A DNA stretch of 64,000 nt from Phyto melanocephala (lineage: Eukaryota; Arthropoda; Insecta; Diptera; Rhinophoridae), in assembly GCA_941918925.1 (NCBI GenBank), contig OW799234.1, positions 119,672,284 to 119,736,283 on the forward strand. The letters run 5' to 3'. Below are positions 46,227 through 60,600 of the stretch, in pieces. Each line of letters starts with the position of its first letter. Within the stretch, counting starts at the first letter, position 1. A program made the translations under genes and the position numbers. The notes beneath the pieces are model-generated. The model searched no databases. It had not been told where the DNA came from and saw only the letters and a program-made list of their open reading frames with translations.

Positions 46227-48051
46227 TTAAGTTTTACGAGGTGTATGTATGTGGGGTGTAAAATCATAAGTCATAAGTTTTGGAGCTAAAAATCCACCAA
46301 AACCGGGTCTACCTTTGTGATAGATACCAATACCGGCTAAAGGTACTGAAGGTTTTGATATAACATCTTGTATATCTATAAAGGGTACAGTAGATTGTGA
46401 GGCATCTTTGTAAAAGCTCGAAGCAGAAAATTCCAAATATTGATTATGACGAGAATCGGGTACAGACTTGGCAATGGTGCGTACGGGTACATCGGGATCT
46501 TTAAGTTCAATTTTAGCTCTTAAATTAAATAAATTTAAAATGAAATTATTTTAATTTTTAAAAAGTATTACAAAAACAAGCTACCTTCTATCACCACTGA
46601 CATCAGTGTTGTCATTAGATTTCCAGAAACTATTTTCATTGGGATCAACCAGTTGACCGGTTTCAAAATTAAATTCACTTAATTTAGCTTCCAAATTCAA
46701 GTGGGCTCCTACCACCCTAAAACGTACACCCGTTACCACAAATGTATTATCATCTGTGTGTATGTCATCCAAATCAATCGAACGAGCCCCATAGGTTAGA
46801 GTATAGTAATCACGCTTATTATGTACTCCCTTCTCGTTAAGAGTATAGTTATCTACAGGTTTCCAGACTAAAGTGGTTTCATTAATCATGCCTCTGGGCA
46901 AAAGTTGACCCTCTTGTATTTGCAAATGGAATACACGATTTGCCTTGGCAAAACGTAAACCAGTAACAACCCTGTTCAAAAGTGATATATTTTATTAATT
47001 TCCGTTTTAAGTTTATCTCTTTTTAAAACAACTTACATGTTGTCATTGACATTCGATAGAGTTTCACGTAAATTGAAATAGCGATCCGTTTTGGAACTGT
47101 ATTGATCATCACACAAACAAAAACAATAGGTACAATGCCACAGCACATAACGCCACCATGAATCAACCTTAAAAATACACACACATAGACACAATAGTAA
47201 TTTTAAATACTCAATAGCGAAATTAAATACTTTTTTAATAAAATAACTACTTCAAAGTCATTTCATTTGAAATGTGAACTTTCTAAAGTTAATTTACCTG
47301 TGTTTTGCCACGTGGACAAGTTGAGCTCTTGCCCAGAGTAACACCGTTTTCATATTCAATAAACTCATAACGACGTTCACTGTCACGGGCCTTAAAATGT
47401 ATTGAAAAAAATAATAATTTAATTTAGCAATATATTAAATCCTTTATTGTTACATACCGAAGGACATATTAACATATCCGAATCAACAAAACGACAATTG
47501 TGTATATGACCTGAACAGCGTTCCTGTCGCGCGCAGAATTTATCCTTGAAACAACCTTCATTCTTTGTACGTTCATAATCACTGCAGGTATCCCAACATT
47601 CACGATTGTAATTCATATCGACTTCATTCTCAATATAGCCTTGCACAAGACGTGTCACCTCCTCATAGGTCTTACCCTTTACATATTTCTCAGGATCACA
47701 ACGCCAGACAATACGATCAGCTCGTTGCATTACCTCCCGTAATAGACGTACAGTTTTCTCAGTACGGGTTTCAAAATCATTACGCATGAGTTCGGCTTCT
47801 TGGGTGAAATTTCCTAAAAAAAAAATAATTTGAAATAATGCATACATACATACGTACATACATAAATTTTTTTTTATCAAAATTATCTTTAACTTGTTCA
47901 TATACTAACCCTTGCCATATAATCTTAGCATCATCCATGAGAATTCCATCATTGTGTAACCTTTAAGTTCTGTTAATGCAATATCCGTGTACAGTGAGTA
48001 AATAAATTGTTGTGAAGATTGTTGATTTAAACATCTTTCTTCTTTGGATGC
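46227..48051 (-). CDS. gene B, shared downstream exons
   Basis: These are the six 3' exons used by both predicted isoforms (467 codons including stop). They hold the Cys-rich middle and the C-terminal GLRF/VTGVRF region. Within it are WRCDPEKYVKGKTYEEVTRL, CWDTCSDYERTKNEGC, FCARQERCSGHIHNC and the SFWK tail. The extra residues relative to gene A are small loops. Secreted, function unknown. Confidence 0.85.
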
Positions 48052-51000
48052 CTACAAAAAAAGATGGAAAAAATTTTAAATAAAAATATATTTTTTTGTT
48101 TAAAAAAATATGGTCAGCCATATAAGGCGTGTGTATGTGTACATGTACATACATTTGTTTAGAATATCTGTAATTCTATGTTTGTTTGTTTATTGCAATC
48201 GATTATTTTTTTTTTTTTATTTTTGTTTTACTATTAAAAAAAAACTGTCGTGTAAAAACTTACAGATGTTTTTTGTTGATTAGCTATTAATTACGACTCG
48301 CTACTAGTGCTTAACTGTGTGTTTCGTCATTTATTGAAAAAATTTGTGTTAGTAGAATTTTATAATTTTAATTGAAAAAGCATACTTTAAATGAAATTCT
48401 GATCTTTAAAAATTTGTTAATATGACACGTAGTTTTGTTTTGTACATAGTTTTTAGTCTGAAGCAGATGCATAAAAAAATATAAATTTTTATTAGACCCA
48501 AAGCAAGTTTAATTTTTCAAATTATTGAAATTTGCAACGAATCTTTATATCCATTTTTAAATAAAAAATATTTATGGAATTGACGTACTTATTGGCAAGC
48601 AATTGCCCTGCCTAATCCACTATAACTAAAAATTTAATGAAATATAGTAGATGCACCAGGAACGAATTTCTTTTGTATGATATGGGTGTAAATAGAGTTT
48701 AAATATGTTCTTTATATCTTCTAAACATATGAACGTTTTGAATAGTTTTAAGTCTATTAAAAGTAATCCAGCGCAAAATGTTCAGAAATGTGATTATCGA
48801 GCAGAGAATTAAGTATTTTTCAATAAAGTGATTCCCAACTGCATTACCAATTCGATTATTTTTATAAGGCATAAATAAGACTAAAATGACTTTGATTTTT
48901 TAACAAATATATTAGCAATTAGATATGGAAATCATCCACCAGAAATGTATTGCATTTTTTTTTTGTCAATTTTCTCTTAAAGTAATGTCTAATATTTTAC
49001 AATTGTATATTTTTTTAATAAAACAAATTTCGTATGCGAAAGGAAAAATAAAAATTTTACTTAAAAATTTATGTTTTCAAGGACTTAAAATGGTACACAT
49101 TTTTAATATTTATTTACGAATTAAATGATATAGAAATATAAGCTGATAACAACAGACTGTGGATCTTCTTATATTCATTTCTATTTGATACTTTGAATTG
49201 AAACGAACACTAAATTTCGTTTTATTTAAAACAATGTCTATATAAGGCGTGTAAATTTTCTTGCATTTAGAACTGAAATTTTACTTATTTTTAACTTTTT
49301 TAAACAATTCATATATTCTTTTTTCTGCAGCAATGCAACTTTTTCGAGAATTTTTTCCTGTTAAGCCTAATTCGTATACCAGGGATGGAAAAGTTGCTAT
49401 GATCATTTAATTTTAATATAATTCGATTAAAAATAGGATATATATTTTTGAAACCTGGCCGTTTGTTTACCAATCAGCTCTTGTGATAAGGCTGCCTTGT
49501 GAATGTGCTATAGTTCTGCTGGTTACCAAACAAGTAATTAAAATATTATTATTGGGATGTTGAAAGGTTCATTACAAGTATGTAATTAATTGTAATATTG
49601 TTTAAATTAATGCTATAATTAAGTTGTTACTAAGATAGATTTCAGTCATTTTGTATTTCAAAATATTGTGTGTGGTAACGGTCAAAATCAACTTCTTTTG
49701 TATGCAGTTTCAAAATATTAGTTATTAATGGAAAATTGGCGAAATCATAAAAGGCTGAGTCTTAATAAGAACTCACAACTGCTTCAAATTAACAAAATTG
49801 ATTTTTGAACTGTACCCAGATTGTATATTTATGTACATATACATATACATATATATAAACATTTATTACAACATATCTACCTAAACTTTGGTGAATGGTC
49901 TAAAAAAAATCAGCACTGCCGAATATAGAATTTTTACGTCTTGTATACTAATTGTATACATACTTAAGCTTGGTTTTCACTATGTCATTTTTGTTGTCAA
50001 ATTGCCCAAATTGTTGGCAATTGTATGAAAACAGGTTGTCATATGGCGTCATCTATGTTTGCAGTCAGTTATGCACACAAACTGCCATCTAAACTGACAA
50101 ATAAGTGAAAACGCCAAATTTCAGTTTGTCAGCAGATATGGCAGCATTTTTTTTCGAAGTAAATTTGACAACAAGTTGTCAATTATTTTTGTTTGTCGTT
50201 CGTCAGTTTTTTTGTCAGTTTTTAAAATGCAGTGAAAACGCATTTGACGCAAACTGACAAGAAGTCATTTGAGGCAGTTTTTGTTGTCATTTCATATGAC
50301 ATAGTGAAAACCAAGCTTTATAAAATGTTTAATAACTAACCATCATAGCACGATAGTACATTGTTTGTTTCACCATTATCAGCTCAGTATCCTGAAATAT
50401 ACGTCCCATCGAAAATATCTTATCATTGCGTAAAATATTCTCCATTAGGTCATCCAAGTCTTGAGAACGTGTAAAATCAACATTATTCTCTTGTGAATTG
50501 AGAGCACGCTTAAAGGCACCAAACAATGTTTCGATTTGTTGTAAATCACGTTCCAAAATAATCCATTCGTAATGATTTAATATTTCATATTTCCCCGTCT
50601 CCCACGACGAATTCATGTGCTCATTTATGAAATTACGATGACTATCGACAATTTTACGCAATTGTTGTTCGATATTGCGATTATTTTGTGAACGCTGCAA
50701 ATGTTGCCACAAGGATTGTTCCAAACTTAGATATTGGTCACGAACCGCATCGATTTCAATAAATGGCATAGAAGGAGTTGTCACCGTATGAGAATAAGCA
50801 GAGGTTTCTGTCACAATTGTATGTAGACCAGTTAACACTGTTAGAAGTGTAGTTAACATTATTATTTTACTATTTAACGTGGCCATAGTTAAATATTTTA
50901 GACGCGTTTTTTGTTTAAATAAATTTGTTCGTTTTTTTTTTATTCTGTATTTTCTTTTTTCTTAATATTTAATTCTGTTTGTTTTCTGTGTTTGTTTTAT

Positions 51001-54000
51001 TTATATTTTTTGGGTTTTATTTATTTCTTTTATATTCTATTTCTATACTCATTTCTTTAATATACAAAAGTTCAACAATGCCACAACAAACAAAACCCAC
51101 ACTTTGTTGATTATTCCAAAAGCGTAAATATTTGGTTCAACAATTTCATCGAAATAAAATAAATGCTCTCTCTCTCTCTTACAAGCCAACAACACACTCT
51201 ATTTCAATAGTAGACATATTTCAATGCTAAGAAAAATATAGTTATTATCGAGTTATCTAGGTAACCTACGTATTAAAATCTTTTTAAACATCTACACGAA
51301 CCATAAAAGTTAAAATTTTGGTAAATTCTCGATTCTTTTCTGGAGGTCCAAGTTTCGATGAGTTTTTTGGCGAATATTGTCCTCCAAGTGATCAATCGTT
51401 TCGGGCTTATCGGCGTAGACTAGCGACTTTATCCATTTCAACAAAAGTGAGCTTTATCGCTAAACAGAATTCGCTTATGAAAATCGCCATACGTATTTCG
51501 AATAAAAGCATGACTTTCAAAATAAATTAGAATAATTTGGGAGCGTTATTTAGGCGTCAGACTATAAAAGCCAAACCAAACTTAACAAAAAAAAAAACAC
51601 TTGACAGCTAACAAAATGATCGCCTGTTAAAAAGTGTTGCCAACTTAAAGTAATACTCTATAAAAACACGCGGCATCACTAATTGCAATCTGTTTTCCTA
51701 AAGAAAGAACTAGTTCAATCCGTTCAATACGAAGTTAAATCTACATATCTATTGCTTTTTGGATAAATTTTTTTTGAACAAGATATCATATAAAAAAAAA
51801 ACATTGCTGAAGTTCATCTGTTTAAAACATCTCATAAAAATTTAAATCAAAGTAGTCAGTTTTGTTTAATTCTAATAGACGTTTTACCCTTGATCACATG
51901 TAACATCTACCATCAATTCGCAAAGATGTTAATAACTTTTCATAAGAATTAAACTGGTTCGTGTGTCAATATTTTTCTACATCTTAAAAAATATGTTTCT
52001 AGCTCATTCTATTCCACTCAATGTCGTTTAAAGTGTTATTATACCCTTCACACAGTGAAAAGGGTATATATATTTTGTCATTCCGTATAAAATTTCTACA
52101 ATTTTCATTTCCGACTCCATTAATACACACATTTTCTGAAAGCTTATGAATAGGGGAGTCAATTAAGCACTGCCAGTCTATTTGTCTGTCAGTGTGTATG
52201 TTGAAATCAACTTATTGAAGCCCCCAGACATTTTCAAGACCCGTGTAAGGTACCAAAATATCAGAAATATTTGGGAGCAGATCGGTATTGAAAGACAAAT
52301 CGCTCTTTAAACAACTGAGATATGATGAAAAAACCTATACCACCTCGTATTTTAACACCAATACAAACTTGATGGTTCGAATCCCAGTTAAGACACTAAA
52401 TTTTCTCTCTACTTCGTTTGGTTTGGCAATAATTCAGAAAAAATTCATATTATTTTTAGTCATATTTTGCCTTACTTCAGAGATATTTATATTATATTAT
52501 TAACAATTTCGAAAGTCAACAATACCAAATTATAAAAAAGATGGCATAAAATTCCAATATTTTCAATGGTAAAACTACATAATATTGGCGGCGTAAAAAC
52601 GTTAAACTTTCAAATATTTATATGAATTTTTTAAAGAAATTTATGCAGTTCTATGAAAACAGTCTAAAGTTGTTCTAAAAGTAAAATAAAAAGTCATAAT
52701 ATTTAAATGTTAGTAGACTTCTAATGGCTCCTTTAAACTTGTTTGCTACTTTTAAAGTGATAAAATTTGTTTGTCTCGTTAAACTTGTACGTAACACTTA
52801 GTATTCCCAAATATAAAAGTGTATGTGTATTTTTTTTTCAAAACTGTTAAAAACTTTTTAACAAAACTGCAACATAAGCATTTTTACTTTTAAAGTGCTA
52901 AAACTTATAAACATATAACTCAAGAAATTCTCATGAAATATCATAAATTAAACAATTTTAAAATTCACATTTTGTTTTATTATTTTTTGAAAATATTGCA
53001 AAAAAAAATTAAAGAAAACCAAATATTTTGCAAAATTAGCGAAATTTTATACAGATTTATCTGTGTATATATATGAATGTATACAGTTGTGTTGAAAAAA
53101 CGAATTCTAAAAGAATAAATAAAACATTTTTGTTTTAAAAAATGTTTACGACTTCCTCAACTAGAATGAAAGAAAATATCGATGGCCACAGTTAGAAAGG
53201 CCCTAACCCAAATAACTATAACAGTACAAAAACGTAAGCTGTGTCGAGGGATATTTATGTGAAATGTATTTAAATCACTGAACAACTCAATTTCGCAAAA
53301 AAAAATCGAGTTAGGGCCTTTCTACTTGTGACCATCGATATGTATTTACAAATTACGTATAAAAATCTAAACTAAGTATGGAAATATTAAAGTAAACTAA
53401 GCGAGCCATCACTTGCTGCTTATTACTTATGTATTCATTCTATTCATTATATTTGAAGAAGCCTGTGTGTGAGATTTATTTTTTTAAATATATGTAGTTT
53501 TTTTTTTTTTTTTTTTTTGTTTAAACAAAATTTCTTTTTATTTTATTGTGTGTTGGCTTGCTAGCTAGCTTGTTGGTGACCTTTAAATGCGAACAAAGAT
53601 TTTAAATTATTTTAATTTGTTATTCCATTATAATTTCAAACTTTTAGTTTTAAATCTTTTTTCGTAACTTTGTTTTAATTTTCTATTTCTACTTGGTATT
53701 TTTTTCAAATTAAAATGATTCTTTTACAATTCAATTAGTTAATTCGCTTTATTAAATTACTTTTTGTTGTTCTTTTATTTTATTTTCTTTTTTGTTCTGT
53801 TTGTAAAAGCCAAACGATAATTTTCTTGTGTTTTGTTATTGTAAGCCAAACAAAATACATAAACTTTATACGCTAATTGAACGAACGTTTTCTAAAAACA
53901 GCACTTTATTTTATTTCTTTTGTATATGAATTTCAGTATTTATTTGTTGGTTTTTATATTTAATTTTCGAACGAACTGTATTTTCAACCGTACACAACGC

Positions 54001-54609
54001 GTTACAATTTTACAATAAGAATGTATCTCAACATAACTCAATTCAATCGTGAACTATTGTGTTTTTTTTTTGTTAAACAATAATAAACAGAGTTGCCGTT
54101 TATTACAAACATTAAACATCCAAAAATAATAATTATTAAAGAAACTTGGTAAAATATTTAAAAAAATATTTTAAACTAGAAAAATAAAATAACGTTTAAG
54201 TAATTAGTTTTTTCTTGTAAAGAAATACAAACATTGATGGCAACTCTTTATAATTTTATTTAATTTGTATCTCTATCTTTTCCTCTCTCGTTTTTTCAGT
54301 TTTCTTACTATAGCTCATTTTTATTTGTTCTCATTGCAAAATCTTAATGTTGAGAAAAGTCCTATTCATTTCTATAATATGTTTTGTTTTTGTTGTTTTG
54401 AATTTCATGTTTTTGTTTACATTTTTTCTACAATTTCTTTGTCTGTTCTTGGTTTTCGGATTTTAAACCTTGTTTATTCTTTTGTGATTCTTTTTTAGCA
54501 CAAGGTGTCAAATACTGTACATACTAGCTATGATAACAAAAATAAAAGTACATACTAAAAACATTAGAAAAAGGGAAAATATTTTACAAATAGGCACATA
54601 AATATTTAA

Positions 54610-54653
<44 letters not shown>

Positions 54654-57600
54654 AAAAAAAAAAAAAAAAAATTAATAAATTAATAAAGTATTTATGTATT
54701 TATGCATTATTTATTTAAACAAATTGTATTGAATATTTTTTATAGGTATAATATTTTTCAAATATCAAATACATTCATATTAGCCCATATTCTGACAATC
54801 ACTCGATTTTATATTACATGTGATTGTATATCACCACGACATGTTTTTTAATAAAGAATTTCTTAAAGAGATGTTCGAAATAAACTTGTTTTTAAATAGA
54901 CAATTTAATATAACAAACAAGTAAAAGTGACCGTGCCGAATCTTATATACCCTTCACAACGTAGTGAAGTCATGCAATAACAATTGTTTGTATCACCAAT
55001 CATTTCATATGAAATACGTATAAAACATATAAAAAACATAAAAAAAACATAAAAAAAATAAAAAAAAATTGTTTGACTCAGCTGAGATTTGATGCCACGT
55101 TCACTCTAACCAGTATACCACGTTTGTATGTATGTGTTTTATGTTGTTGTTGTGAAAAAAACGAGGTGGTCGTGGTTTTTTGCTCATATGTCAGTTGTTT
55201 ATGAACCGATGTTTCTGATTTTCAATATCGATCTACTCCCGAATATTTCTGATATTTTAATACCTCACCCGTTGATTTCAATATACACACGGACGGACGG
55301 ACTCCCCTATTCATATGCTTTCAGAAAATATATACTCTATAGGGTTGGAAATGAAAGTTGTAGAAATTTCATACGGAATGACAAACCTATATATACCCTT
55401 TTTCACTGTGTGAAGGGTATATAATAAGCCAAGACGAATTCACATTAGGTGGTGTTATGAGCCAGTTGATTGTTTTTTGCTCGTTTTATTTAGAATGTCA
55501 CAATGCTAAAGTTTGTTTACATTTAAATTAATTTGTATGTGCGTTGCTTGACAAATTTTATAAAAGTTGTGAAATTTGTGGAAAAATTTATAAAAATACA
55601 AATATTTGTGCAACACCTAATTGGTCAATAAGTAAAAACAAAATGCCCGTTGTGTTGTCCTAGTGGTTTTAATTTGTGAAAATTGTTTTAAAAAGCTTTA
55701 AATTTGTAATATGAACTACTAGAAATTTTTGTAATAAATTAAAAGTAATTACTTATTTTAAAAATGTTCTTGTAAATTTATTAAAATAAAATTTTAATTA
55801 AAATTAAACAAACAATTTGTTTTGAGATTTCCTGGTTATTTTTGTTTACCTGATGTGAATTCGCCTTGAAATAAGCCTAGAAATTTAATAATTTTATTTT
55901 AAGTATGTACTTTTTTACAAATAGTGTTGTATGCACCGCCTTATTTAATAAGTACATACATAACATGTACTTATAATTTTTTTTTGTAGAGACTGATAAA
56001 TACTTGTACATCTGAGTTGTAAAACATAAATATATCGTCGCTGCTCCGGCGTTATCGGTTATATGACAATTTTTGAAATTTCTTTATTGCACTATTTTAA
56101 ACCTTTGTTGTTCAAACATCTATCTAACAAACCGTTAAAGGATATCTTGATTGGTTCAGAAATAAACAACAGTCGAAATGTGCAAATTTAATACTAAGAA
56201 GTAACAAAATGAAATGCTTTTCTGCTCTTTTGAAAAATTAGTAAAAAGCACATAACTGAATTCGTGGGAATAGCGACGATATATTTTTATGAGAGTTAGT
56301 CAGATTTTAATTTTTTTATTTAATTAACACCTGTTAAAAAAACCACAACTTTCTAAAAGCAAAATTTTGGCAAAAGCAAATAAATTAGGGTTTTTTTTTA
56401 AGGCATTTAAAAAAAATAATAAATCAATATTTTAATGGACGTGTTGCCAAACCTTTGGTAACCCTATATCAATTAACAAGAGTTTTGTTCATTATCTCTT
56501 TTTTCGTAAATAATACTTACAACTGACGTCACAACGTAAATATGTACATATGTGCAATAAAACTCTGCTCATTTTCGAGTGAAAATTCTGGTTTTTATTT
56601 TAACTCCCTCGTTTTCTCTTAGTTAAAGTTTCCCTAAACAAAGATGTGTTTATGTTATGTTTGAGTTGAAATAAAACGTCTGTATATGTTGCAATTGCAC
56701 TTTTTTAGATTTTTCAACCACCCGCTAGGTTGAGATACGAGCAAACATTCTGTTTTATATATTGGCATTGTCAGTGTTGCCGAATTCTATCGAAAATGAT
56801 GTGGATTCCATCAAATGTGTTTTGTACATTTTTTGAATATAAAAAGAGAATTTACAAAGTATTGCTAGATAGTCTTGAATGTGTTTTATTATATATTTCT
56901 TTGTATTAAGAAATATCGTTTATACGTTGTAATATAAAATAACGAAATATTGTCTATAAATAGAGAATTTTCAAGAAAGTGTCTTTAAAGGAGTACCTAA
57001 GTATTAATTCAAAATAAATCATTTTTACTAAAAAAAATTCTTCAGAATTTTATAATAGAAAAAATTTCTGAAAGTTTTTTAGATTGAATTTAAAAAATTT
57101 AAATTCTAATATATAAAATTCTCGTGTCGTGGTGTTTGTGATTAAACTCCTCCGAAATGGCTTGACCGATTTTCATAAAATTTTGTGTTCATATCGGGTA
57201 GGTCTGAGAATCGGTCAACATCTATTTTTCGAACCCCTCAATGCTACGCCTTTTTCACGCCTTCTAAGGTAGGAAAGACTCCTGGACCGACCTTCTTGAA
57301 ATTTTCTCATAATAAAACTAAGACGCTGATATGATTAATAGGATACTTTTTTTACCATGCCTACTTTAACGCTCACTTTTTTTAATTATGTACTTAAATC
57401 GATATAGTTTTTAGTAATTTTCTTAAAATTGTACACAATTTATAGTCCAGCCAACGCAGAAATAAACTTTTAAGAATACATACTCCTTAATATTAAGGGT
57501 GACTCACCCCAAGGTACAATTTATGCCTCACCTAAATAACGAAATGACCGATGAAATTTAAAACTAAGATAGATCTGCGTACACATACGGTTTACGTTCT

Positions 57601-60600
57601 TTTAATGTGCTCATAGTAAGTTAGTTATTTTTATAGAACCAAGAAAAAATATTTCCTAGGATTAATTTATGTGGCTAAACAACGTTTGTCGGGTCAACTA
57701 GTTGTACATATGTATATAGAGATGTTCTTAAGAGTTTACTTATTAAAAATTGTTGATAGCTTATTGTGTTAAATAATCTGTTTCACTGGTTTAAGTTCAA
57801 TAACAAAAAGTGAATTGTTTATATAAAAAATTTATCGTTGCGAAGTGTTTATAGGAAATTTTTGGTGACGAATTTTATTTATAATTTATCCTTAAATTCA
57901 TTGTATAACAGTTTATTAAAACTTATGTACAATTTTAAATTTTTATGAAGATTTTATTAATAGAAATTAAAAAAAAAAAAAAACTTATATCATAATTTTC
58001 TTTGAATATCATCACTCTGGCAACGCTTGGTGGATGATTGCTGTTGATGGTACGTAATTATTTTAGGTATTATGATACTTGTTTATTTAAAATAGGTCAC
58101 TGACTCTTTAAATATGTATGTACATACATAGTATGAACATATAAGTTTGTAATATCGGATGTAAAACGTTAAAGAATTTCATTAAGTTAAAGCCGTCATT
58201 CTTTTTTCTTCAAATTCTGTGATGAATCATAAGTAAATTGCAAATTTATCAAAGCATAAATAGGTGCTTATTGCTTGTAATAAACTTGTTTCTTTTTTTG
58301 AATTTTGTTAATAAATTTATTTTTTATTTATGTGATTTGCCTTTACTAGTCAAAAACTAAGTCTAGTCTTTGCTCATTTTATATTTTTTCATAAACTCTC
58401 ATTTATTTTAAAAGATATAAGTATGTACATACATATGTATGTAAATATGCAAAGACTGTATACATTTACTTTTCATATTCTTATTTTACATTTCTTAGTA
58501 AAATGCTTCTTCTTAAACCCTGAGCTTAGATAGTTTGTTATGATGATTCATTGGCTTTGGCCCAAAACAAAAAACTTTCTTTGTTATAAAATACCTATAT
58601 TTATTTTTACATTTTTGCGTTATGGTTCACGTTTTTCTCATCATCTTTAAAAGAAGTTTAAATTAATAAAAAAAATTTTTTTTTTGGCTCTTTGTATGTT
58701 ATTGCAATATGTACATATTCTCTTTGTGTCTGGTTTAAAAAGTTTTGTTTTTTTGCATTAAATATAAATAGTTGTAAGTCTTAATTTTTGCCTATAAAAA
58801 CATGAATGTATGTGTATGTATATAGGTACTTATGATTCGTGAGAAATTATATATGTACATATGTATACACAGTTTCGCTCAATTCGATTATGTCGGATAT
58901 CTTATGACTTTTGTTATTAAAACATTTACTTAAAAGTTTTTAGAAATGATTTTTTTTTTGTTGAATAATCTTGAAATATATTTTTTTTAATATTTGGTGT
59001 TCCCCATTGATAAGTTTAATGCATATTTTTTAAATAAAATCCCTTTTTAAGGAAAAAAACTTTAGGATCTTTAAACTGATTAACTGGATTAACATAAAAT
59101 ATATTTAAATAGGCAAGTCGATTTCTTATTACACAGTTTACACTTACATTATAGGTACAACAAATTTTTATAAAAAAAACACATATGTCATTTTCTTACA
59201 GATGTGCACAATCTGGATCCCATTAAAATTAGTATTTTAGGAGTTATCAGCTAACAACAATTAAGCAAATCACATAAAATAAGTTCACAATCTTGTGAAA
59301 ATAGTATTGGTATCAGTTCATTTGCAAAATAGTAGAGAATTTTTTTTACTTTACACTAACAAACTATACGCAAATAGAATACAATTGTTATTTTTTTAAA
59401 TTTGCAATGACAAAAGCATCGTGTATTTGGCTATATGGTTTTTATATATATATATATATATATGGTTGTTTTTCTTATACACATACTTCTGATGTAATGG
59501 CCTTAATACACGTCGTAAGATTTTGTTCAGATTATAGATACATACATATATAATGATGTTTTTAATGATAAATTGTAAATGAAAAATAGTTACTGCTTTT
59601 ATTTTGCACAGTACTGTGTGTTTCACAGTAGTATTAAATTTTGAAAAACAATATTCATGTTCAAAGAATTTTAAATTCAATTTTTAGACCAATATTTGTA
59701 CCATTCTTAAAACAAACAAAATTTAAAATATTGAATAAAAGATATGAAATTTAAAAAAAAAAAATAAAATGTATATGTTTGTAGAGCAAAAATTATATTG
59801 TTTTTAATTTTTAACGATTATAAATTTCAAACACTTGTATAAAAAAAAATTATTGAAAAGTTAATATTTTACCGACAACAATTAAAAGTATTTTTTTAAT
59901 GTGTTCGAAAAATTTAATGGCTCAAATACGTGTCTGTCAGGTACATATTTTGCAATTTTGTTTGTTAAAGTTTTATTTCATTTGTATGTACATCTGTCAC
60001 GGAAAAAAATAAATAGATTTAAACGGTTGTATGTTTTTTTTTCTAATAAAACATTTAAAAAAAAAAAACATTTTTCTTAAAATCAGAATCTTGTTTCAAA
60101 ATACTTTAATTAAATCTTAATTGATTTTTTAAAGGATTTTTCGAGGAATTAGTTATGTGTATATCATGTTTTAGAAGTAAATAAAAAAAAAAAATCAAAT
60201 GATATGAATGTTTCGCTGAAATTGAAATTTCTCTGTAATGTGTGATCCTTTGTTTACATTTGCTAGCACATTCATATCAACTGAAAAAAACAACAAATTT
60301 TCCACACTTTATATCGAATTTTACCTCATAACTTTTAGCCAACATTTCAAGCATATTTGAACCTGATTTATTGGCTTTGTCCTCCAAACCGAACATAGTC
60401 AAATGTAGACGATCCATTAAATGATGAACCGAATAAGCATTAGGCGAAACGGTCCATTCAGAAAATGCCAACAATGTCGAAGTCTCCAATTTATCCTGAT
60501 GGTGTTCATATTGTTTCATTTGCTGAAAACGTGACGTTATACGATGCATGGTATCGGAGATCTCATTGCGCTTCGCTAATAATTGCAAATTGCTCTCAAT

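Noticed and set aside
52370..52390. GGTTCGAATCCC resembling a tRNA B box
   Set aside because: It belongs to a truncated INE-1-like copy; no cloverleaf or anticodon arm can be formed around it.
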